Origin: Streptomyces sp. B21-105
Lineage (GTDB): Bacteria; Actinomycetota; Actinomycetes; Streptomycetales; Streptomycetaceae
Length of the DNA stretch: 64,000 bases
Direction of reading: 5' to 3'
Assembly: GCF_036898465.1 (NCBI RefSeq)
Contig: NZ_JARUMJ010000001.1
Location: forward strand, 6,448,001-6,512,000
The notes beneath the pieces are model-generated. The model worked only from the letters and a program-made list of their open reading frames with translations, was not told where the DNA came from and made no database searches. Positions 1-10,300 of this stretch are shown here, one piece after another; positions within the stretch are counted from its first letter, which is position 1; each line of letters begins with the position of its first letter. A program made the position numbers and the translations under genes.

Positions 1-1
1 C

Positions 2-1288
2 GGTCTCGCGCTGAACTGCGAGATCGCCGAGTGGTGCCGCTTCGCCCGGAAGAACTACTTCTATCCGGACATGCCGAAGAACTTCCAGACCTCCCAGTAC
101 GACGAGCCGATCGCCTTCGACGGCTACCTCGACGTGCAGCTGGAGGACGGCGAGACCTTCCGGGTGCAGATCGAGCGCGCCCACATGGAGGAGGACACCG
201 GCAAGTCGACGCACGTCGGCGGCGCCACCGGCCGTATCCACGGCGCGTCCCACTCCCTGCTCGACTACAACCGGGCCGGCATCCCGCTCATCGAGATCGT
301 CACCAAGCCCATCGAGGGCGCGGGCGAGCGTGCCCCCGAGGTCGCCCGGGCGTACGTGCGTGAGCTGCGCGAGGTCATCAAGGCGCTCGGCGTCTCCGAA
401 GCCCGCATGGAGATGGGCCAGATGCGCTGCGACGTCAACCTGTCGCTGCGCCCGCACGGCCGGGAGAAGTTCGGCACGCGCTCCGAGACGAAGAACGTGA
501 ACTCGCTGCGGTCCGTGGAGCGTGCGGCCCGGTTCGAGATCCAGCGGCACGCGGCCGTCCTGAACGGCGGCGGCACGATCATCCAGGAGACCCGCCACTT
601 CCACGAGGACACCGGGTCCACGACCTCGGGCCGCGTGAAGGAGGAGGCCGAGGACTACCGGTACTTCCCGGAGCCCGACCTGGTCCCGGTCGCCCCGTCC
701 CGTGAGTGGGTCGAGGAGATCCGCGCCGGGCTGCCGGAGCTGCCGCTGGCCCGCCGCAACCGACTGGTCGCCGAGTGGGGCATCTCCGCCAACGACATGC
801 AGTCGATCCTGAACGCCGGCGCGCTGGACCTGATCCTCGCCACGATCGACGCCGGCGCCGACGCGGCCTCCGCCCGCAAGTGGTGGATGGGCGAACTGGC
901 CCGCAGCGCCAACGAGTCGGGCCTGCCGATCGACGAGCTGGCCATCACGCCGCAGCAGGTCGCCCGGGTCGCCGAGCTGGTACTGGGGGGCGACCTGAAC
1001 GACAAGCTGGCCCGCCAGGTCATCGAGGGCGTCCTCGCGGGCGAGGGCGGCCCCGACGAGGTCGTCGACAAGCGCGGCCTGAAGGTCGTCTCCGACGACT
1101 CGGCGCTGGGCACGGCTGTCGACGAGGCCATCGCCGGCAACCCGGGCATCGCCGACAAGATCCGCAGCGGCAAGCTGGCCGCGGCCGGCGCTCTGGTCGG
1201 CGCCGTGATGAAGGCCACGCGTGGCCAGGCCGACGCCGCCCGCGTCAAGGAGCTGATCCTGGAGAAGCTGGGCGTCAGCGAGGGCTGA
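2..1288 (+). CDS. gatB: Aspartyl/glutamyl-tRNA(Asn/Gln) amidotransferase subunit B, 5' part missing
   Basis: GatB is the tRNA-binding and kinase part of GatCAB, which converts Glu-tRNA(Gln) (and Asp-tRNA(Asn)) to the correct amidated form in the cytoplasm. The frame is open from base 2; 428 residues are visible of about 500, so the start lies upstream. Family signatures are clear: NCEIAEW near the visible N-terminus, [17 protein letters not shown] in the middle, [16 protein letters not shown], and the C-terminal GatB/YqeY helical domain. gatC and gatA are expected just upstream, outside the window. A strong hairpin follows the stop codon. It fits gltX and the tRNA-Gln genes further right in this window. 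Confidence 0.96.
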   Translation, partial: GLALNCEIAEWCRFARKNYFYPDMPKNFQTSQYDEPIAFDGYLDVQLEDGETFRVQIERAHMEEDTGKSTHVGGATGRIHGASHSLLDYNRAGIPLIEIVTKPIEGAGERAPEVARAYVRELREVIKALGVSEARMEMGQMRCDVNLSLRPHGREKFGTRSETKNVNSLRSVERAARFEIQRHAAVLNGGGTIIQETRHFHEDTGSTTSGRVKEEAEDYRYFPEPDLVPVAPSREWVEEIRAGLPELPLARRNRLVAEWGISANDMQSILNAGALDLILATIDAGADAASARKWWMGELARSANESGLPIDELAITPQQVARVAELVLGGDLNDKLARQVIEGVLAGEGGPDEVVDKRGLKVVSDDSALGTAVDEAIAGNPGIADKIRSGKLAAAGALVGAVMKATRGQADAARVKELILEKLGVSEG

Positions 1289-1299
1289 GCCCTTGCTCT

Positions 1300-1337
1300 C
1301 GTACGGCCCCGGAGGTACGCGCCTCCGGGGCCGTACG
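1300..1337 (+). terminator. Hairpin terminator after gatB
   Basis: A perfect 16-bp stem (CGTACGGCCCCGGAGG and its complement) with a 6-nt loop lies 12 nt after the gatB stop. There is no T-tract, which is common for Streptomyces terminators. Confidence 0.75.
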
Positions 1338-1415
1338 GCTGTCCGGGCGCGTGGGGGGGCAGGCGGGGGTGTGAGTGAAACCCGGGAGCGGGCCGTACTT
1401 CTGATGGCGAGGCAC

Positions 1416-1421
1416 TACGCT
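1416..1421 (+). promoter_or_regulatory. Possible -10 box for a leaderless transcript
   Basis: TACGCT fits TANNNT and ends 8 nt before the ATG at 1430, so transcription would start at or next to the start codon. No Shine-Dalgarno sequence is visible before this gene. No convincing -35 was seen. Confidence 0.35.
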
Positions 1422-1429
1422 GCCGCGCC

Positions 1430-1768
1430 ATGAGCGGACATGCCGACACCGACGCCAGGGACGACATACGCGTGACCACGCCCCACCCGATGGATGTACA
1501 CGACGACGACACCGACTCCGTCGGGAACGCCCGCCGGGCCCGCTGGACGGCGACCGGCACCGGAGTCCTGCTCGCGCTGGCCGGCCTCGCCGCCGCCCTG
1601 ATGCGGCTCGCCGCCTCGGCCCGGGCCGTCGTCCCCGCCGCCTACGCCCTTGGCGCCGTTTTCTGCGCCCTCGCCGCGTTCCTCGGCTCCCGGGGGCGCA
1701 CGAGGCGCGCGCTGTGGCTGCTCATCGTGGGGGTGACGGTGATGGCGTTCGGGGACCAGGCCGACTGA
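1430..1768 (+). CDS. Small membrane protein of unknown function
   Basis: The 112-residue product has a hydrophilic, acidic N-terminal stretch of about 40 residues followed by three hydrophobic segments (about residues 44-62, 66-83 and 91-108), so a small inner-membrane protein with three spans is likely. No catalytic motif is visible. The ATG has no obvious ribosome site but has a -10-like box 8 nt upstream, which suggests a leaderless mRNA. It stands alone between gatB and a convergent acyltransferase gene. I do not recognise a family; it resembles small conserved actinomycete membrane proteins. Confidence 0.75.
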   Translation: MSGHADTDARDDIRVTTPHPMDVHDDDTDSVGNARRARWTATGTGVLLALAGLAAALMRLAASARAVVPAAYALGAVFCALAAFLGSRGRTRRALWLLIVGVTVMAFGDQAD

Positions 1769-1785
1769 CCGGCCCCCGGGCACAA

Positions 1786-1838
1786 GCCCCTTTCAGGACA
1801 CCGGCCGGCACACCGACGGCGCCCCTTTCAGGACACCG
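1786..1838. repeat. 18-bp direct repeat at the 3' end of the acyltransferase gene
   Basis: GCCCCTTTCAGGACACCG occurs at 1786-1803 and again at 1821-1838. The second copy contains the stop codon and last codons of the minus-strand acyltransferase; the first is intergenic. Confidence 0.8.
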
Positions 1839-3015
1839 ACACCGTCTCCTTGGGCCTTCGCGCCGCCGTCAGGCCCCGCATCAGCCCCTTGCGCATCCGT
1901 CGTCCCAGCGGCCCCTCGACCCAGCGATGGAGCGCGTACGACAGAAGCAGCATCGCGGTCATCGTGACGGCGATGTTCCCCCAGTGGCCGAGGGCGGGCA
2001 CATGCCGCGTCAGCCCCTTGGCGAACGGGAAGCCGATGGTCATGTGCACCAGGTAGAAGGGGTAGGTGAGCGCGCCGGCGGTCACCAGCCAGCGTCGGCG
2101 GATGTTCCGCAGCGGGCCGAGGGTGGCCAGCATCAGCACTCCCAGGAAGGCCGTCAGCAGCAGGGCGCACAGGCTCCAGGAGACCGTCCTGGTACTCCCG
2201 GCCTCGGTGAGATGCCAGTTCACCCGGACCTGGAGCACGCTGAGCTGATACGCCCACGCCATTCCGAGCAGCATCCACAGCATCAGGTTCTGGCCGAAGC
2301 GGCACATCAGGTAGAGCGCGATACCGGCGACGAACAGCCCCGCGTAGCTGCTCACGACGAACTGGTCCAGGAGCTTGTTGTGGGTGGAGTAAGTGATGTA
2401 TGCGGCGACCAGCCACACCGTGCAGAAACCCAGCAGCCGCTCGTAGGTCGCGCCGAACTTCAGCATGACGGCCATCAGCAGATAGAACCGGGCTTCCACG
2501 TCGAGCGTCCAGGCGACGCCTGCGAGCATGTCCACGTGCAGCGGTGCGGGAAACATCGTGAGATTCGAGACGACGACCCGCGGATGGATGTCCGCCGGGA
2601 CGTTGTCGGTCTGCTGCGGCAGCAGCGCGACGCGCGTGACGATCAGAATGAGGACGGCCCAGTACGCGGGAAAGAGCCGGGAGAGGCGGGAGACCGCGAA
2701 CTCGCCGACCGTGCGCCCCCACGCGCTCATGCAGATGACGAACCCGCTGATCAGGAAGAACATCTCGACGCCGAGCCAGCCGTACAGCGAGGCGCGGTGG
2801 ACGACGTTCGCGAACTCTCTGGGTGAGTCTCCCCAGACGGCCGTGTTCGTCGTTCCGAGGTAGTGGAAGCAGGCGACGGCGAGCGCTGCCACGAGCCGCA
2901 GACCGTCGACGAGCGCGAGGCGCGGCATCTGGGCGGTCTTCGCGGAGACGACGGGCGGTAACGGTTGTTTACCGGATGTTTCTTCGGGTCGTTCCGGCGC
3001 AGTTTGGATGGTCAT
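1828..3015 (-). CDS. Acyltransferase family 3 membrane protein
   Basis: A 395-residue polytopic membrane protein. After a hydrophilic N-terminus of about 30 residues comes LALVDGLRLVAALAVACFHY, the first-helix signature of the acyltransferase-3 family, with the family His at the end; about ten hydrophobic segments follow. Family members O-acylate exported sugars, peptidoglycan, lipids or antibiotics at the membrane. The substrate cannot be read from sequence. The ATG at 3015 is preceded by a G-rich ribosome site. It is divergent from the MMPL exporter gene across 285 bp, so the two could be co-controlled, but this is only positional. Confidence 0.88.
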   Translation of the reverse strand: MTIQTAPERPEETSGKQPLPPVVSAKTAQMPRLALVDGLRLVAALAVACFHYLGTTNTAVWGDSPREFANVVHRASLYGWLGVEMFFLISGFVICMSAWGRTVGEFAVSRLSRLFPAYWAVLILIVTRVALLPQQTDNVPADIHPRVVVSNLTMFPAPLHVDMLAGVAWTLDVEARFYLLMAVMLKFGATYERLLGFCTVWLVAAYITYSTHNKLLDQFVVSSYAGLFVAGIALYLMCRFGQNLMLWMLLGMAWAYQLSVLQVRVNWHLTEAGSTRTVSWSLCALLLTAFLGVLMLATLGPLRNIRRRWLVTAGALTYPFYLVHMTIGFPFAKGLTRHVPALGHWGNIAVTMTAMLLLSYALHRWVEGPLGRRMRKGLMRGLTAARRPKETVSVS

Positions 3016-3300
3016 GATTCCCCCCCGGGGTCGGTGAACCCCAGCAATTTCTCCTGCTGTGTTCTCCCTGTCAAACGTGAGTTCTTGGTACAGCTGTGCG
3101 AGGCGTCAGCTGACATGCGGGTCGTCATTGTCCTGTGATCTGCCTCCCACTCCTGCTGAAAAGACCCGTGAAGCGGCAAACGATCAGCTTCCCCTGCGAG
3201 AGTGGCCTGGCATCGCTCATACGTTCTTTGCGGGCTTTTCAGGTCAGACGCGACTGTTCCCGGTAAAAGACCCACAATTCGTCCTCCGGGAGCACGTCAA

Positions 3301-5529
3301 GTGGCAGCCCTCGCACGCTGGTGTGCTCACCACCGCCTCATGGCGGTACTGATCTGGCTCCTCGCTCTCGGCGGCACCGCCACCGCCGCGCTCGCCGTCG
3401 GCTCCGCGTACTCCGACGACTACGAGGTCCCCGGCACCGAGTCCGGCCGCGCCACCCAGCTGCTCACAGAGGGCTTCCCGGCCCTCGGCGGTGACAGCGA
3501 CACCGTCGTCTGGCACACCACCCCGGGCTCCGTCCGCGCCGCCGACGTCGCACACACCATGACCCGCACGCTGGACAAGATCGCCGGCCTGCCCGGCGTG
3601 GCCTCCGTCACCGGCCCCTACGACGACCAGGGCACCACACGGATCAGCGAGGACGGGCACACGGCCTACGCCACCGTCACCTTCGAGGACCGCCCCGAGG
3701 ACATCGACGAGGGCGAGGCGCGGGCCGTCGTCGACGCCGCCGAAGCCGCCCGGACCGACGGACTCCAGGTCGAGCTGGGCGGCACCGCGATCGGGCTCAC
3801 CGAGACCTCCGGCGGGCATCTCGCCGAGATCGTCGGAGTGGTCGTCGCTGCGGTCGTGCTGTTCCTCGCCTTCGGCTCGCTCGCCGCCTCGGCGCTGCCC
3901 CTCGTCACCGCCCTGGTCGGCGTCGGCACCGCGTACGCGGGCATCGAGCTCCTCGGACACACCATGACCGTCGCCGACTTCGCGCCCATGCTCGGCCTGC
4001 TCATCGGGCTCGGCGTCGGCATCGACTACGCGCTGTTCATCGTGACCCGACACCGGCGCGGGCTGAAGCGGGGACTCATCGTCCCGGAGGCCGCGGTCCA
4101 CGCCGTCGCCACCACCGGACGCGCGGTCGTCTTCGCCGGCGCCACGGTGTGCATAGCCCTGCTCGGCATGCTGATCCTGCGGCTGAGCTTCCTCAACGGT
4201 GTGGCGATCGCCGCCTCCCTGACCGTGCTCCTCACGGTCGCCGCCTCCGTCACCCTGCTGCCCGCCCTGCTGTCCTTCATCGGCATGCGCGCCCTCAGCC
4301 GCCGTGAACGGCGCCACCTCGCCGAACACGGGCCCCAGCCGGAGCTGCCGACCGGACTCGCCGCCCGCTGGTCGGCGTTCGTGGAGCACCACCCCAAGCT
4401 GCTCGGCGCGTCGGCCCTCGTCGTCATCGCCGTTCTCGCCCTGCCCGCCTTCTCCCTCCGGCTGGGCACCTCCGACCAGGGCAACGCCACGAAGTCGGCC
4501 ACCACCCGCCAGGCCTACGACCTTCTCGCCGAGGGTTTCGGCGCCGGTGTGAACGGTCCGCTGACCCTGGTGACCCGCGTCGAGGGCGGCGAGGACCGGC
4601 TCGCCCTCGACAACCTCGACACCGCCCTGCGCACCACCGAGGGCGTGGCCTCGGTGACCCCGGTGACCTTCGGCTCCGGCGGCCACACCGCGTACCTCAC
4701 CGTCGTACCGGAGTCCGCGCCGCAGTCGCAGCGGACCAGTGAGCTCGTCGACCGGCTGCGCACCGAGGTGCTGCCCCGCGCGGAGGCCGGCACCTCCCTC
4801 GACGTGCACGTCGGCGGGGTCACGGCCGGCTACGACGACTTCGCGGACGTCATCGTCGGCAAGCTCCCGCTGTTCGTCGGCGTCGTCATCGGCCTGGGCT
4901 GTCTGCTGCTCCTGCTCGCGTTCAGGTCCGTCGGTATCCCGCTCAAGGCGGCCGTGATGAACGTCGCGGCCGTCGCCGCCGCCTTCGGGATCGTCGTGGC
5001 CGTGTTCCAGTGGGGGTGGGGGAGCGGGCTGCTGGGGCTCGGCCGCGCGGGGCCCATCGAGCCCTTCCTCCCCGTGATCATGGTGTCGGTGCTGTTCGGC
5101 CTCTCCATGGACTACCAGGTCTTCCTGGTCAGCCGGATGTACGAGGAGTGGCTGGAGACCGGCGACAACCGGCGCGCGGTCCGCGTCGGCCTCGCCGAGA
5201 CCAGCCGGGTCATCAACTCGGCCGCCGTCATCATGATCTCGGTCTTCCTCGCCTTCGTGCTCAGCGGCGACCGGGTGATCGCCATGTTCGGCATCGCGCT
5301 CGCCGCCGCCGTCGCCCTCGACGCCTTCGTCCTGCGCACCCTCCTCGTCCCCGCCCTCATGCACCTGCTCGGCGGCGCCAACTGGTGGCTGCCCCGCGCG
5401 CTCGACCGGCGCCTGCCGCGGATCAGCATCGAACCGCCCGAGTGCCGGACCGCCCATGAGAGGCTCACCGGGGCAATGGAGGAACTGGAGAGGGAGCCAC
5501 GGCCGGATGTACGCGATATCGCTGGGTGA
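3301..5529 (+). CDS. MMPL-family RND transporter
   Basis: A 742-residue, two-fold repeated membrane exporter of the MmpL/RND type. Each half has one N-terminal span, a soluble extracytoplasmic domain and a block of about five spans. The paired Asp-Tyr motifs expected in the proton path are present: GIDYALFI (Asp242) and SMDYQVFLV (Asp604). Members export lipids, siderophores or drugs. I place the start at GTG 3301 because GGGAG sits 8 nt upstream and the protein then begins directly with the first helix; an in-frame ATG at 3202 would add a hydrophilic leader. The downstream GNAT gene overlaps its 3' end by 23 nt, so the two are probably co-transcribed. Confidence 0.9.
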   Translation: MAALARWCAHHRLMAVLIWLLALGGTATAALAVGSAYSDDYEVPGTESGRATQLLTEGFPALGGDSDTVVWHTTPGSVRAADVAHTMTRTLDKIAGLPGVASVTGPYDDQGTTRISEDGHTAYATVTFEDRPEDIDEGEARAVVDAAEAARTDGLQVELGGTAIGLTETSGGHLAEIVGVVVAAVVLFLAFGSLAASALPLVTALVGVGTAYAGIELLGHTMTVADFAPMLGLLIGLGVGIDYALFIVTRHRRGLKRGLIVPEAAVHAVATTGRAVVFAGATVCIALLGMLILRLSFLNGVAIAASLTVLLTVAASVTLLPALLSFIGMRALSRRERRHLAEHGPQPELPTGLAARWSAFVEHHPKLLGASALVVIAVLALPAFSLRLGTSDQGNATKSATTRQAYDLLAEGFGAGVNGPLTLVTRVEGGEDRLALDNLDTALRTTEGVASVTPVTFGSGGHTAYLTVVPESAPQSQRTSELVDRLRTEVLPRAEAGTSLDVHVGGVTAGYDDFADVIVGKLPLFVGVVIGLGCLLLLLAFRSVGIPLKAAVMNVAAVAAAFGIVVAVFQWGWGSGLLGLGRAGPIEPFLPVIMVSVLFGLSMDYQVFLVSRMYEEWLETGDNRRAVRVGLAETSRVINSAAVIMISVFLAFVLSGDRVIAMFGIALAAAVALDAFVLRTLLVPALMHLLGGANWWLPRALDRRLPRISIEPPECRTAHERLTGAMEELEREPRPDVRDIAG

Positions 5530-6082
5530 CGACGGCGCCGAGCTGCGCCCCCTGGAGCCCTGGCACGCCGAGGAGTTCCTGACGCACCTGCAGCGCGGCC
5601 GGGACTTCATCAACCGGTACGTCCCCTTCGGCGCCAAGGCCGTCGACGTGACGACCGCGCGGGAGGCGCTGCAGAGGTACGCCGACATGCGGGCCGCCGA
5701 CACCGGCTCGCTGCACGGCCTGTGGCTGGACGGCCGTCTGGTGGGCGGTGCGCTCCTGCTGAACTTCGACGCCGCGAGCGCGAACTGCGAAGTCGGCTGC
5801 TGGCTGGAACCCGCCGCCACCGGGCGCGGACTGATCACCCGGGCCGTGCGGGTCCTGATCGACCACGCGGTGGAGCAGCGGGGGATCCAGCGGGTCGAGT
5901 GGATCGCCTCCGCCGGCAACACGGCCAGCCTGAACGTGGCCCGCCGGCTCGGGATGACCCGCGACGGCGTCCGCCGCCAGGCCTACCCCTATCGTGGGGA
6001 GCGGCACGACCTCGAGGTGTGGTCCGTGCTGGCCCAGGAGTGGCGTGACGCTCGCGCGAAAGCCGCTCACAACGATCATTAA
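5507..6082 (+). CDS. GNAT-family N-acetyltransferase (RimJ/RimL type)
   Basis: A 191-residue cytoplasmic acetyl-CoA-dependent acyltransferase. It opens with LRPLEPWHAEEF, then CEVGCWLEPAATGRGLITRAVR, the acetyl-CoA pyrophosphate-binding motif A (GRG), and NTASLNVARRLGMTRDG, typical of RimJ/RimL relatives that acetylate ribosomal proteins or small amines. The ATG at 5507 has GGGAG 10 nt upstream and lies inside the end of the MMPL gene, implying translational coupling. The substrate is unknown; self-protection linked to the exporter is a guess only. Confidence 0.85.
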   Translation: MYAISLGDDGAELRPLEPWHAEEFLTHLQRGRDFINRYVPFGAKAVDVTTAREALQRYADMRAADTGSLHGLWLDGRLVGGALLLNFDAASANCEVGCWLEPAATGRGLITRAVRVLIDHAVEQRGIQRVEWIASAGNTASLNVARRLGMTRDGVRRQAYPYRGERHDLEVWSVLAQEWRDARAKAAHNDH

Positions 6083-6117
6083 GGGACCTCTCAGAGAGCG
6101 TCCGTACGGTGCGGGGT

Positions 6118-6729
6118 ATGGGAACCAAGACTGCTGACCAGGCCGGGGCCGAAACCGGCGCCGGGGCCACGAGCGACGAGGAGAACGTGGACGTCACCAA
6201 GACCGAAGCCGCCGACGACCGGGCGGCGACGGAGACCGAGGAGCTCACGAACTCCGAGGAGACCGCCGCCGAGGACGCGCAGGCCGCCCACGACACGGAC
6301 CCCACGGACGACGCTCAGGGGCTCCGGAAGGAGTCCTTCGGCGTGGGACAGGGCGCGGGCGCGGTCGTCTCCGTGGTCCTCGGCTTCGTGTCGCTGACCG
6401 GCAGCTGGGTCGGCACGATCGCCGGTGCGCGCCAGACCCTCGTCGGCCAGCTGGAGACCTCCACCGGTGCGAGCGTCGCCCACCAGGTCCAGGCGGTCTA
6501 CGGCGACGCCTGGCAGATCACCGCCCTGTGGGCCGGACTGTTCGCGCTGGCCGCGCTGGTCACCGGCGTGGTCGTGCTGGCCCGCCCGGCCTTCGGCAGC
6601 CCGCCCCGCCCGCAGGCGGCCTGGATCAAGTCGGTCTCCTGGGCGGGCGTGGCGATCGGCGTCATCGGTCTGCTGCTGGCCGTGCTCAAGTACACCGACG
6701 CGCTGCTCGGACTGCCCTCCGGGAGCTGA
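6118..6729 (+). CDS. Membrane protein with acidic N-terminal tail, unknown function
   Basis: About 203 residues. The first 70 residues are strongly acidic and rich in Ala, Glu, Asp and Thr (likely disordered). Three hydrophobic segments follow (about residues 80-100, 140-160 and 175-198), separated by a short loop containing TSTGASVAHQVQAVYGDAW. No enzyme motif is visible. ATG 6118 is chosen; a GTG at 6109 with AGAGAG 10 nt upstream is an equally possible start, adding three residues. A long hairpin follows the stop. I do not recognise the family. Confidence 0.7.
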   Translation: MGTKTADQAGAETGAGATSDEENVDVTKTEAADDRAATETEELTNSEETAAEDAQAAHDTDPTDDAQGLRKESFGVGQGAGAVVSVVLGFVSLTGSWVGTIAGARQTLVGQLETSTGASVAHQVQAVYGDAWQITALWAGLFALAALVTGVVVLARPAFGSPPRPQAAWIKSVSWAGVAIGVIGLLLAVLKYTDALLGLPSGS

Positions 6730-6752
6730 GTTCCCGCAGTCTCCGCAGACCA

Positions 6753-6806
6753 CGAGGGGTCTCAGGGCCGCCGTAAGCACCTTACGGCCGGCTCTGAGGC
6801 CCCTCG
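6753..6806 (+). terminator. Long hairpin terminator
   Basis: An imperfect stem of more than 20 bp pairs CGAGGGGTCTCAGGGC-CGCCGTAAG with CTTACGGC-CGGCTCTGAGG-CCCCTCG around a 3-4 nt loop, shortly after the membrane-protein stop. No T-tract. Confidence 0.65.
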
Positions 6807-6935
6807 AGCCGTCTAAGGCCCCGCCGGCCGCCGAAGATGCGGAACTCTCCCGATGTGGCGGACCCCCCTGGGAGACGAAGGTTGAGGCATCGCAAGAAAG
6901 CGAAGCCGAAACCGATCTCTCAGAGGACGCACACC

Positions 6936-7130
6936 ATGTACGAGTACGAGCTCCACCAGGCCCGTTCCGCCGAACTGCGCCGCCGGGCCGCCGACGAGCG
7001 GCTCGCCCGCACCGCCGCCCGGGGAGCCCGCGCCGCCCGTCGCGCCGCCGTCGAACGCGCGAACGGGGGCGCCGAGTCCGAGTCCCATAGCCACCGTCTC
7101 CGCCGGCTCCGGTTCCCCCGGACGGCGTGA
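6936..7130 (+). CDS. Small basic protein (64 aa), unknown function
   Basis: Starts MYEYELHQARSAELRRRAADERLAR and is very rich in Arg and Ala, so it is predicted to be one long charged helix. ATG 6936 has AGAGGA 8 nt upstream, a strong site that argues for real translation. The pattern recalls a small conserved Streptomyces protein found in front of regulators. Its TGA overlaps a GTG that is a possible start of the following LuxR-type gene, so coupling with that regulator is plausible. It could bind nucleic acid because of its charge; nothing shows this directly. Confidence 0.7.
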   Translation: MYEYELHQARSAELRRRAADERLARTAARGARAARRAAVERANGGAESESHSHRLRRLRFPRTA

Positions 7131-7172
7131 CAGCCTCGGCGGCGGCGGGCGGTCGCACGGGGGTCGGCCGCC

Positions 7173-7262
7173 CGCCCACCGGGGAGACACCCGCCGGGGG
7201 AACACCCGCAGGGGACCCGCCCATCGGGGATCCGCCCACAGGGGAGACACCCACCGGGGGCC
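7173..7262 (+). repeat. Six tandem 15-bp units
   Basis: Six consecutive 15-nt units of the form C(G/A)CCC-NNN-GGGG-NNN start at 7173, 7188, 7203, 7218, 7233 and 7248. In the LuxR frame they encode a degenerate pentapeptide (T/P)PxGx. The array lies between the 64-aa gene and the likely LuxR start. Confidence 0.8.
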
Positions 7263-7300
7263 CGGCGATAACCGCTGGGCCCCCCTCGCGCCCGCGTGCG

Positions 7301-10300
7301 ATGCTCGCCCCCGTGGAGACCACGTCCGTCAGCCCTGTCTTCGTCGGCCGCTCCGACGAGCTGGACATCCTGCACGACGCGCTCTCCCGCGCCGCCGCGG
7401 GAGAGCCCCAGGCGTTGCTCGTCGGCGGCGAGGCCGGGGTCGGCAAGACCAGGCTCGTAGAGGAGTTCGCCGCGACCGCCGGCCGTGCCGGCGCCGTCGT
7501 CGCGGTCGGCGGCTGCGTCGAGATCGGCGCCGACGGACTGCCCTTCGCCCCGTTCTCCACCGCCCTGCGCGCTCTGCGCCGGGCCCTGCCGGACGAGTTC
7601 GTCGCCGCCGCTGCCGGACAGGAGGACGAGCTCGCCCGGCTGCTGCCGGAGTGCGGGGAGAGCACGGTCCAGCGCCACGACGAGGAGGGCCTGGCCCGGC
7701 TCTTCGAGCTCATCGCACGCCTTCTGGAACGCCTCGCCGTCGGCCGCACGGTCGTCCTCGCCCTGGAGGACCTGCACTGGGCCGACGCCTCCACCCGCCA
7801 TCTGCTGTCCTACCTGCTGCGCACCCTGCGCACCGGCTGCCTAGTCGTCCTCGCCACCTACCGCGCCGACGACATCCACCGCCGTCACCCGCTGCGCCCG
7901 CTGCTCGCCGAACTCGACCGGCTGCGCACCGTACGGCGTCTCGAACTCGCCCGCTTCACCCGGGACGAGGTCGGCCGCCAGATCGCCGGCATCCTGGCCC
8001 GCGAACCCGACCCCGCGCAGGTCGACGCCATCTTCGAGCGCTCCGACGGCAATGCCTTCTTCGTCGAGGAACTCGCCGTCGCCGCCTGCGAGGGCTGCCG
8101 CGCCGGCCTCACCGACTCCCTGCGCGACCTGCTCCTCGTTCGCGTCGAGACGCTGCCCGACAGCGCCCAGAACGTCGCCCGGATCGTCGCCGAGGGCGGC
8201 TCCATCGTCGAGTACCGGCTGCTGGACGCCGTCGCCCGGCTCGCCGAGGACGATCTGATCGAGGCGCTGCGGGCCGCCGTCAACGCCCATCTGCTGCTTC
8301 CCGTGCCCGAGGGGGACGGCTACCGGTTCCGCCACTCCCTGGTCCGCGAGGCGGTGAGCGACGACCTCCTGCCCGGGGAGCGCTCCCGCCTCAACCGCCG
8401 CTACGCCGAGGCCCTGCGGGCCGACCCGACGCTCGTCCCCGCCGACGAGCGCGTGATGCGGCTGGCCAGCTACTGGTACCACGCCCACGATCCGGCCAAG
8501 GCCCTGCCCGCCGTCCTCGACGCCTCCGTCGAGGCCCGCTCCCGGCGCGCCTACAGCGAGCAACTGCGGCTCCTGGAGCGGGCGATGGAGCTGTGGGAAG
8601 CCGCCCCCAAGGAGGTGCGGGACACGCTGCGCCCCATCGGCCATGCCGAGGTGTACCCTCCCTGCCCGCCGGAACGACACGGGGCCACTCCAGGCGGCCG
8701 CGACCCCGCCACCACCCCGCTGCGCTACCTCGACCTCATGGCCGAGGCCGCCGTCGCGGGCCGTTACTGCGGGGAACGCGAACGCGCCCTGAAGATCGCC
8801 AAGCGGGCGCTGCGGCTGCTGGAGGACGGGGACGGCGATCCCCGGCGCGCCGCCTGGTTCTGGGTGCAGCGCTCCCGTCTGGTGCGCTCCCTGGGCCGGG
8901 GCAGCGGTCGCGAGGAACTGACCAGGGCAGAGGAGTTGATGCGCGGTCTGCCGCCCAGCGAGGTGCACGCCGAGGTGCTCGCCCACGTCGCCGGCTGGTC
9001 CGCGCTCCACGTGCCGGGACCGGACGCCTACCGGGCCGCCGAGCGGGCGGTGGAGTACGCCCGGATGGTCGGCGCCCGCGAGACCGAGCTCAAGGCCCGC
9101 CAGATCCTGGGCATCCTCATGGTCGACGCCGGGCACATCGAGCCCGGCCTCACCGAGCTGTCCGAGGTCAAGGACCGGGCGCTCGCCGAGGACATCCCCA
9201 CCGCCGCGCTCGACGCCTATGTGAACCTCCCCTCCGAGCTGGAGTCGGTGGGACGCTCCCGGGAAGCCGTCGCGATCATGGCGGAGGGACTCGTCTACGC
9301 CGAACGGCAGGGACTGCCGGACACCGAGGCGTGGGTCCACGGCAACCTGGCCGAGTCCCTTCTGTCGCTGGGGCGTTGGGACGAGGCGGACCGGGCGAGC
9401 GCCGAGGCGGGACGCATCGCCCGGGGCGTGGGTCCCAAGGGCATCCATGCCACACTCCGTGCCGAACTCGCCCTGGCCCGCGGCGACCTCGCCGAGGCGG
9501 GCCGCCGACTGGCCGCCGCGCAGGGCTACTTCGGTTCCCGGGAACACAGGCCGCAGGACCATCTTCCGCTCGCCCGTCTCGCCATCGCGCTCGCCGTGGC
9601 CGAGGACCGGCCCGCCGACGTCCGCGCCCACCTCGAACACGCCCTGGACGTCGGATTCCCGCCCGGCGCCCAGCGGTACGCCTGGCCCCTGCTGCTCACC
9701 GCGGCGTCGGCGGTCAGCGCGGCTTCGGCGGTCAACACGGTCCCGGCGGTCGCCGCCGTCCCGGCAGCGGCCAACGGTGCCCAGGCGGCCAACGGTGTCC
9801 CGGCGGGCACCGCGGCGGCCGGGACCGACGCCGGGCTCGCCGCCCGGATCCGCCGGGCGGCGAAGAAGCTCGTCGCCGTCGTCCCCGTCTGGCAGGCGCA
9901 CGCACTGTGGCTCCACGCCGAACTCGCCCGTGCCGAGGGCCGCGACGCCCCGGACGGCTGGTGCGAGGTCGTCGCCGCCTTCGAGTGCCTGGAACGCCCC
10001 TACGATCTCGCGCGCGCCCGGTACCGCATGGCCGAGGCCCTGCTCCGCGTCGGGGGCGACGCCGAACGCGAGCGGGCCGCCGAACTCCTGCGCCTCGCAC
10101 GTGCGGTCGCCGCCCACCTCGGGGCCCGTCCCCTCGCCGACGCCGTGGACCGGCTGGGCCGGCGCGCCCGGCTGCCCCGGACCGCGGCCACGGGCCCGTC
10201 GGACACCCCGGCCGGTCCCGCGGACCCGCTCGCCGCACTCGGTCTCACCCGTCGTGAACGCGATGTGCTGCGTCTGGTCTCCGCCGGCCGCACCAACCGC

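Noticed and set aside
3244..5922. A very long open frame (892 codons) opposite the MMPL and GNAT genes
   Set aside because: It is antisense to clear protein families, rich in Gly/Asp/Glu/Arg with no domain, and arises from the GC-biased third positions of the real genes.
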